From: Vigna angularis
Lineage: Eukaryota; Streptophyta; Magnoliopsida; Fabales; Fabaceae
DNA length: 64,000 bases
Reading direction: 5' to 3'
NCBI RefSeq assembly: GCF_016808095.1
Contig: NC_068974.1
Span: 25,342,825 to 25,406,824, forward strand
Shown one piece after another: positions 57,179 through 64,000 of the stretch. The notes beneath the pieces are model-generated. The model worked only from the letters and a program-made list of their open reading frames with translations. It ran no database searches and was not told the origin of the DNA. The translations under genes were made by a program, and so were the position numbers. Position 1 is the first letter of the stretch. Each line of letters begins with the position of its first letter.

Positions 57179-57837
57179 TGTTATGGGTGTCGCCACAAGG
57201 ATCGCGATGGGACGGCGAGCCGAAAAACAAAGGGTTTAGGAAAAAATTTTGGGAGTCGGCACCATAATTTATTATGGAAAAACTATGGAAAACCATAAAA
57301 TAAGACGTGGTCTGCGGAAATTAGATTTTAAGTTTGGTAATCGGTTACACGTAAGGAAGGTGTTAGCACCCTATCGCGCCTGCCCAAAGGCAGTACCTTT
57401 AATTAAATGTATAAAGTTGACATGGTTTTGCAAAACGTTAATTTTCCCTAAAAAAATAATATAAAGAAATTATTAAGAAACAAAAAAATATTTTTTGTTT
57501 TACGAACCCGACAAGGATTGACTTTTCTCCTACGTATATCCATTCATGATGGACAATTAGGGATCGCGTAGTTCTTTATCTAGAAAGGTTTGTGAGTTTG
57601 TTTAAAAATTATTATAGATCGATTTAGATTTTTGAAAAGCGAACCCGAAAAAGATTTGGTTTAACAAGATTGACATTTTTTGGTTTTAAATATATTGTAT
57701 TTTTTATTTAAGAATGGTGGGAAAAAGAAAGAAACCGACCATAGGCCGACACATACTTATAAAAAAAATATGATTTAAAAAAAAATATTTGTGTGTAGGA
57801 AAAAAAAACTTCAAAGTATAATAAAAAGAGAAAAAAA

Positions 57838-58385
57838 CTGATGTAGAGGTGACATACCTTTTTAGCTAGCTTTCAGTATTCTTCTATTTCTTCTTTGGTG
57901 ATTGCCGTTGACAGAACCCTTAGGGGTGAGAACCTATTTTTCTCTATACTCTTCTTCTCCCTTTTTTTCATCCCCTAGAGTGCGTATTTATATACATACT
58001 GTAATATTATGACAACTTAATTGTGAATTAAATGACAATAAAATAAAATAGGAAAAGAAATGGTCTTGGTTGCCATAAAACAAATTAAATAATATTCAAA
58101 ACATTGATTATCATAATTGTCACCAAATTGTTCCATTTTTAAAAATTATATTTTTCTCTTTAAAAGCAATGACGCAACAAATTATATTAATATACTATTT
58201 TAATTATTGCTTATAATTATTAGTATAATATTGATTCAAATTATTACCATATTAAACTACCATTTCAAAAGTATTGTGTCCGGTATTATAGTTATTATTT
58301 TATCCTTTTTATCCACCATTAATTATTATTCTCTTATTCTTTATTTTTAATTATTTACTTATCCGGACGAAATTGAGTGTTGACA
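57838..58385 (-). repeat. Ogre/Tat-type LTR start, copy 2
   Basis: About 550 bp near-identical to 59535-60083; the minus strand starts TGTCAACACTCAATTTCGTC. It continues to about 57179 with LTR-end-like text. Confidence 0.7.
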
Positions 58386-59534
58386 ATAAATATACCTTAA
58401 ATATACATGTTGCCTTTTCGAAAAGTGTTGTTTTTAAAATGGGTATACATGCTTTGGATACTTTGGGTGATGTATGTGTATGAAAAAGTTTTATGGGTAC
58501 ACATAAAAACATGTTATATTTTGTGCGTCTTGTTTCCATGTATGAATTATAATATATTGAGGGATGCTTATCTATACTCTTTCACCAAGAATGTGGGTAG
58601 GAGGAGAAGGAGAGTTCTCTTTCATTGTTGGAAGAGAAAAGATTGACTTATAAAAAAAACGTAAATGAGGATTGGAGTATGATGTATGTGTGGTTGGGTT
58701 TCATTTAAGGGTGGTATTAGGAGGCACTGTTTTGACAAAAACACTAAAGGAGGATGAAGCTTGGTGCCTTGGGATGAGAATAGTGAAAGATAAAGAGATC
58801 AATAAAAGAAGGAAATGTGGGATGGGGAGTAGTAAATTGTGGTGGAAAGAGTGAAGGAAAGAAAAATAAAATAAAATAAAAGAGTATAAGGTGTGGTGGG
58901 GCCGTGAGTGTTGGTAGCATGAGAGAGAAGATTAAATTGTAAAAATGGTAGTGTGAAAATGTGCAGAGAGTGTGTTACGTAAAATGTGTAGGAAAGAGGA
59001 AAAAGCAAAATAAACTTTTAGCATGAGAATAAGGTGTGGGGGCCATGAGTTAATTAAAGAGAGAAGAAAAAAAAAATGAAATAGGATTGAAGATGGTGGT
59101 GTGCGTAAAAGTATGTGCAGGAGGAGAAGTGAATTGGTAAGTTTTAATATTAGAAAAGAGAGTGAAAGTGGTAAATTTAGGGTGGGGTCCACGGTTTTGG
59201 GTGAGAGAAATGGAAGGAGAGTAATTATCTCATAAGATGGACCTTTTCATTTGCCTTTTACGTAAATGAAGAGAGAAAGAGTGTTTTAGGTGAAAAAAAT
59301 GAGTGATTCAAAGTGGGACCTACCTTGTAAGTGAGAGAAAATGTAATGTAATGACCTTGGGCCCATTTGAAAAGGTAGTTGTACAAGAGAGTGTGTTTAG
59401 GGTAAAAAGGAGGTGTATTGGAAGTATGTGTTTTGGGAATTTAGTAAAAAGTGGAGGTGTCCTAGAAATGTTGTTCTCATTGCTGGAATTGTGAAATTAG
59501 TAATTTAATGGGGTGCGTCAGTATAATAAAAAGA
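58386..59534. other. Sequence between the two LTR starts
   Basis: Purine-rich on the plus strand (GAGAGAAAG, GTGTGGGG repeats), no gene recognised. Probably the rest of the first LTR. Confidence 0.4.
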
Positions 59535-60083
59535 GAAAAAGACTGATGTAGAGGTGACAGAACCCTTATGGGTGAGAACCTATTTTTCTTTATACTCTCT
59601 TTCTCTCTTTTTATTATTTATGCATGTTTCTCCTTCTCCCTTTTTTTCATCCTCTTTTTTCTATGACAGATTGCGTATTTATATACACACTATAATATTA
59701 TGACAATCTTGCCTTAATTGTGAATTAAATGACAATAAAACAAAATAGGAAAAGAAATGGTCTTGGTTGCCAGAAAACAAATTAAATAATATTCAAAACA
59801 TTGATTATCATAATTGTCAGCAAATTTGTCCATTTTTAAAAATCATATTTTCCTCTTTAAAAGCAACTGACGCAACAAATTATATTAATATATTATTTTA
59901 ATTATTGTTTATAATTATTAGCATAATATTGATTCAAATTATTACCATATTAAACTAACATTTCAAAAATATTGTGTTCGGTATTATAGTTATTATTTTA
60001 TCCTTTTTACCCACCATTAATTATTATTCTCTTATTCTTTATTTTTAATTATTTACTTACCCGAACGAAATTGGGTGTTGACA
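59535..60083 (-). repeat. Ogre/Tat-type LTR start, copy 1
   Basis: Minus strand starts TGTCAACACCCAATTTCGTT right after a purine tract, so this is the 3' LTR of the element encoding the pol at 61105-64000. Confidence 0.78.
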
Positions 60084-60100
60084 CATGCCCCTCTTTATTT
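60084..60100 (-). other. Polypurine tract
   Basis: On the minus strand AATAAAGAGGGGCATG directly precedes the LTR start. Confidence 0.7.
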
Positions 60101-60261
60101 GGAATTTGCTAGATAACATGAACCTTAGAGTTTTTGTGTTATCATAGTAAAAGCTAAACAAAGATAAAGACACTAATTTCATTCGGGTCCAAAGAAAAGG
60201 AAAGAGATTACCTCGAAGCGTACCTGGTAGAGAATGTAGCAACCTTGTGGATTTTGCTGAA

Positions 60262-60600
60262 GAGCTGTGACACCTATGGAGGGTGTGTCATACCCAATGA
60301 ACTTTGCTAGAGAGGTGTATGCACCTCGTGAATTGAAACCTTTTTTTTTAGAGGCACAAGAACCTCGAAAAATTTACTAGAGAGGCGCACGAACCTTGTA
60401 ATACTGGATGGTGAGGCGCACGAACCTCGTATAACTTGATGGGGAGGCGCACAAACCTCGTAAAATTTGATGGAGAGGCGCACGAACCTCGTAATACTTG
60501 ATTGTGAGGCGCACGAACCTCGTAATACTTATGGTGAGGTGCACGAACCTCGTATAATTTGATGGAGAGGCGCACGATCCTCGTGGAGGGGGTACCACCT
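60262..60600 (-). repeat. Tandem 31-bp repeat with stem-loop units in the 3' untranslated region
   Basis: About eight units GAGGCGCACGAACCTCG separated by TATAACTTGATG-type spacers (60367-60590), preceded by perfect stem-loops GAGGTG-TATG-CACCTC (60312-60327) and TGACAC...GTGTCA (60268-60290). The units can fold on either strand. Confidence 0.82.
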
Positions 60601-61104
60601 TTGATTTCTCTTAAGAGGTGTACTTGCCCTAAGAATCTCGCTGGAGAGGTGTATAAACCTCATTTTTTTTAAGAAAAAAAAGGATTTGGTGCCAAGATGA
60701 AAACTAAACTTTGACAACCTCGAAACAAATGCTCCTTTTTTCCCTCTTATCTAGCTCTGGACTTTCTCTTTTGAATTTTGTTGATGTACCGATGTATGAG
60801 TGGAAATTCGTGTGACACCCTTATTCACCCTTTTTTCTAAAAATTCTAAACTTTTTTACTCATGTACTTCTTGATTTGCTTTCCATCGAATCCATGAATT
60901 CTCGTTGGAGTTGGCGATGCATGGTGTGCCATATTTCTCTTATCTTTTCTTTGAACCTCTATGTTGATGCATGTATGATGATGCATGTATGAATGTATGA
61001 GTGAAAATTCAAGTGAGACCCAAATATTTTTTTTATTTCCTGTTTTGTTTTAAATCCAATGATGTTAATTCTTGAATAAAACATAATACAATGATGTTAA
61101 TTCC
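60601..61104. other. Rest of the Ogre/Tat-type 3' untranslated region
   Basis: No coding sequence; a few more degenerate units (AAGAGGTGTACTTG, GGAGAGGTGTATAAACCTC) up to 60662, then AT-rich DNA with ATGATGCATGTATGAATG repeats near 60965. Confidence 0.45.
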
Positions 61105-61860
61105 ACCTTAAAAGCAATCACCTTCTTGGAGTTCCCTAGGATGTACCTTCTTGTTAAATGCTTTTTTCATTCTTCGTTGGTATAATTGTCCTTGGCTTGT
61201 TGCGGTCAACCGTTTCTCCTCTATGAGATTGAGTTGATCAAACCGGGTTTGAACCTAATCTATTTCTTCTAAACGGGTTTCCATTAACAGTCGTAAGGAT
61301 GGGATTTCTACCTCGAAGGGTAGTATTGCTTCTATTCTGTATACCAAAGAAAAAGGTGTTGCCCCGGTCGACGTGCGTACTGATGTGCGGTAACCATGTA
61401 AAGCGAAAGGAAGCATTTTGTGTCAGTCCTTATACGTGACTACCATCTTTTGTATAATCTTCTTGATGTTTTTATTTGCAGCTTCAATTGCTCCATTCAT
61501 CTTTGGACGATAAGGTGAAGAATTATGGTGCCGAATCTTAAACCCTTCGCACAACTCTTTCATCATTTGATTGTTCAGGTTTCTGGCATTATCAGTGATA
61601 ATCTTGTCAAGGAGCCCGTATCTGCAAATTAAATCTCTTTTGATGAATTTTTTTACTACCTTTCTAGTGACATTGGCATAGGAGGCCGCTTCTACCCATT
61701 TAGTGAAATAGTCAATTGCGACCCGTATAAAGCGTTGTCCATTTGTTGCTTTGGGTTCTATAGCCCCGATGACATCTATTCCCCACATTGAAAATGGCCA
61801 AGGTGTCGTTAATACATTTAGGTTGATGGGTGGTGCATTGATATTATCTACATACTTTTG
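61105..61860 (-). pseudogene. Integrase of the Ogre/Tat-type element
   Basis: Minus strand. The core is open from 61788 to 61423: MWGIDVIGAIEPKATNGQRF (first catalytic Asp, residue 5), DKIITDNARNLNN (Asp66), then SPYRPKMNGAIEAANKNIKK (Glu102), a correct D,D-35-E arrangement. After a stop where Trp is usual (YKD stop HKMLPF) the C-terminal part continues, LHGYRTSVRTSTGATPFSLV, EAILPFEVEIPSLRLLMETR, a second stop, then FDQLNLIEEKRLTAT, to about 61105. The N-terminal zinc finger is on the preceding frame (to 61848), with a one-base frameshift between. The catalytic core is intact but the gene cannot be read through. Confidence 0.9.
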
Positions 61861-62978
61861 GCATTTTCACACCTTCTTATATGCGCGCAACAATCTCGTT
61901 CCATGGTTAACCAAAAGTAACCCGCTCTCAGAATCTTTCTAGCCATTGAGTGCCCATTCATGTGTGTTCCAAATGTACCTTCGTGAACCTCTTCCAAAAT
62001 TGACTCAACCTCCCCTGCTTCCACGCACCTGAGGAGTACCATGTCATGGTTCCTTTTGTACAAAACATCTCCATTTAAGATAAAATTGGCCGCCAACCTC
62101 CTCAGCGTTCTCTTATCGTTCTCAGATGCCCCTTCTGGATATCCCTGAGTCTTTAGATAGTTCTCAATATCATAATACCAAGGCTTCTCGTCTGGCTCTA
62201 CATCTATGGAAAGACAATATGTTGGCTCTTCATGGCTCCTCATTTTGATCATTGGTACTTCCACGTCCCGATTAATCTCAAACATTGATGATAAGGTAGC
62301 CAAAGCATTTGCCAATTGATTGTCATCTCGCGGTATGTGATGAAACGTGATGGAGTCAAAGCTCTCAATCAACTTACTCATGTAGACTTGATAGGGGACT
62401 AGCTTTGCATCCCTGGTCTCCCATTCCCTCTTCAATTGGTTGATGACTAGGGCTGAGTCCCCATGTACACTCAAAATCTTTATCTTATATTCAATTGTTG
62501 CTTTAATGCCCATAACACAGGCCTTGTATTCGGCGATATTGTTGGTGCAGTTGAAGCACAACCTAGCGGTCATTGGTGTGTATTGATTCTCCGGGGATAT
62601 AAGTACTGCTCCTATTTCGTGTCCCATTACATTGGAAGCCCCATCAAACAGTAATGTCCAAGACTTTTCACTTTGACCTTCCTCAACTTTTTCGAACAGA
62701 GCCATGATATCTTCATCAGGAAAGTTGGGTTGCATCGGTTGATAATCTTTAATGGGTTGTTGGGCCAAATAATAAGCCAGAGCACTACCCTTGACAGATT
62801 TTTGAGTGACATATATGATATCATATTCTGACAAAAGCATTTGCCACCATGCAATTCTTCCTGTGAGAGCGGACTTTTCGAAAATATATTTAATAGGGTC
62901 AATTTTGGATATCAACCAAGTAGAATATTTAGCATGTATTGTCTTAGGCGATGAGCAGTCCATGCCAATGCGCAACAA
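61848..62978 (-). pseudogene. RNase H connection, second (archaeal-type) RNase H and integrase zinc finger
   Basis: A 376-residue minus-strand frame. Residues 1-75 (KIDPIKYIFEKSALTGRIAW, then WQMLLSEYDIIYVTQKSVKG) are the end of the first RNase H and its connection. Residues 105-235 are a second RNase H: LLFDGASN (Asp112), NNIAEYKACVMG (Glu150), VHGDSALVINQL (Asp174), PRDDNQLANAL (Asp219), all catalytic positions kept. Residues 334-376 (HEGTFGTHMNGHS...CCAHIRRCENA) form the HHCC zinc finger of integrase. The extra RNase H is the hallmark of the Tat/Ogre clade. The frame overlaps that at 62912-64000 by a frameshift, so the polyprotein is broken. Confidence 0.92.
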
Positions 62979-64000
62979 GTTCGCTCTAGCGGTGAATATC
63001 GTCGCTCACAGTTTGTGAATCTCTTGCTTAAATAGTATATAGCATGTTCTCTTTTCCCGACTGTGTCGTGTTGACCCAACACACAACCCATTGAGTCATC
63101 CAATACCGTTAAGTAAAGAATAAGTGGCCTTCCCGACTCGGGCGGTCTCAATACAGGAGGGTCTTGTAGATATCGTTTGACTTTGTCGAAAGCGGCTTGA
63201 CAATCCTCATTCCACTTTACGGGCTGATTTTTACATAACAACTTGAACATGGGTTCACAGGTGGTTGTTAATTGAGAGATGAACCTAGCAATGTAATTTA
63301 GCCGACCCAAAAAACCTTGTACCTCCTTTTCGGTGCTGGGGGAGGGAATTTCCATTATTGCTCGTATCTTGTCGGGGTTCACTTCTATCCCCTTTTGACT
63401 GACCACAAAACCCAACAACTTTCCGGACTTTACACCAAATGTGCACTTAGCTGGGTTAAGTTTGAGTTTGAATTTTCTCAATCTTTCAAACAATTTTTTT
63501 AGATTGAGAATGTGTTCCTCTTCTCGTTCAAATTTGGCAATCATGTCATCCACATAAACTTCTATTTCCTTGTGCATCATATCGTGGAAAAGCGCCACCA
63601 TCGCCCTCTGATAAGTTGCCTCAGCGTTTTTGAGTCCGAAAGGCATCACCTTATAACAGAAAGTTTCCCATAAAGTAATGAAGCTGGTCTTTACCATATC
63701 CTCTGGGGCCATTTTAATCTGGTTATATCCCGAAAAGCCATCCATAAATGAAAATAAAAAGAACTTAGCTGTATTGTCTACTAATGTGTCAATATGTGGT
63801 AATGGGAAATTGTCCTTTGGACTTGCGCGGTTCAAATCACGATAGTCAACACACATTCGAACTTTACCATCCTTCTTTGGTATTAGCACGATATTTGCCA
63901 CCCATTGAGCGTACCTTGATACGACTAGGAATCCTGCTTCGAACTGCTTTCGTATTTCATCTTTGAACTTTAGAGATATTTCTGGTTTCATTCTCTTTAG
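62912..64000 (-). pseudogene. Reverse transcriptase and first RNase H of Ogre/Tat-type element (partial)
   Basis: Minus-strand frame open to the window edge (LKRMKPEISLKF at 63991-64000 and on), so the N-terminus is outside. RT motifs: VLIPKKDGKVRMCVDYRDLN (35-54), FSFMDGFSGYNQI with catalytic Asp84, MPFGLKNAEATYQRAM (116-131), and the YVDD box at 146-149, then LLGFVVSQKGIEVNPDK and FLGRLNYIARFI. The first RNase H begins near PLILYLTVLDDSMGCVLGQH. The polymerase domain looks intact over this stretch; the downstream frameshift at about 62940 breaks the polyprotein. It would synthesise cDNA from the element's RNA. Confidence 0.93.

Larger units (their letters stand above)
57179..64000 (-). mobile_element. 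Ogre/Tat-type Gypsy retrotransposon (partial)
   Basis: Minus-strand element entering from the right edge: RT, RNase H, second RNase H, integrase (61105-64000), a repeat-rich 3' untranslated region (60100-61100), a purine tract, and an LTR start TGTCAACACCC at 60083. A second LTR start of the same kind is at 58385. The far end (57179-57560) carries text typical of this LTR group (minus strand: GGTGCTAACACCTTCCTTAC, TTGTGGCGACACC). The dual RNase H order places it in the Tat/Ogre clade. Confidence 0.85.

Noticed and set aside
60348..60598. Overlapping repeat-rich open frames
   Set aside because: They are translations of the 31-bp tandem repeat in a retroelement untranslated region.

Overview
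The window is plant nuclear DNA: AT-rich, with GT-AG introns, LTR retrotransposons, CACTA and Mutator-type transposons, and very few host genes. The repeat families (SIRE-like Copia, Athila-like, Ogre/Tat-like and Tekay/Del-like Gypsy, TIRs beginning CACTACAAGAAA) point to a dicot, most likely a legume such as Vigna or Phaseolus. The species is inferred from repeat style, not proven.

Only three host genes can be supported. A papain-family cysteine protease is cut by the left edge (1-356). A complete two-exon paralogue lies at 40366-41481. A small three-exon gene of unknown function follows at 41790-42575. The proteases share orientation and are clearly tandem duplicates, now separated by about 40 kb of transposons.

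The island between them is strongly nested. After decayed Copia, Gypsy and CACTA remnants (0.7-4.2 kb) comes a SIRE-like LTR element (4826-26346). It contains an Athila-like element (10101-23710, perfect TTGAT duplication), which contains a CACTA element (16667-21335, GTT duplication) carrying a MATE-transporter gene fragment. The outer element's right LTR holds a second CACTA (24121-25037, TAT duplication). Next is a Mutator-like element (26547-32726, perfect 9-bp duplication) with another CACTA (26556-29859, AAT duplication) inserted 9 bp inside its terminus. A large LTR (33643-38641) is split by a CACTA with coding remains (34357-37415, TGT duplication).

Downstream of the host genes (43-64 kb) are miniature inverted-repeat elements, a short-LTR non-autonomous retroelement (45036-47622), a PIF/Harbinger-like element (47822-49408), two long LTR regions, a Del-type gag remnant, and an Ogre/Tat element on the minus strand whose pol (reverse transcriptase, two RNase H domains, integrase) runs off the right edge.

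The most unusual signals are in the two nested retrotransposons. Both lack pol and instead carry a second ORF of the same plant-transposon domain type, each with promoter-like sequence upstream and, in the Athila-like case, a 5'-UTR intron. The Athila-like element also has four tandem stem-loops with apparent compensatory base changes. The CACTA at 24121 is an inverted, shortened relative of the one at 34357 and has gained a 65-bp hairpin resembling a silencing-RNA source.
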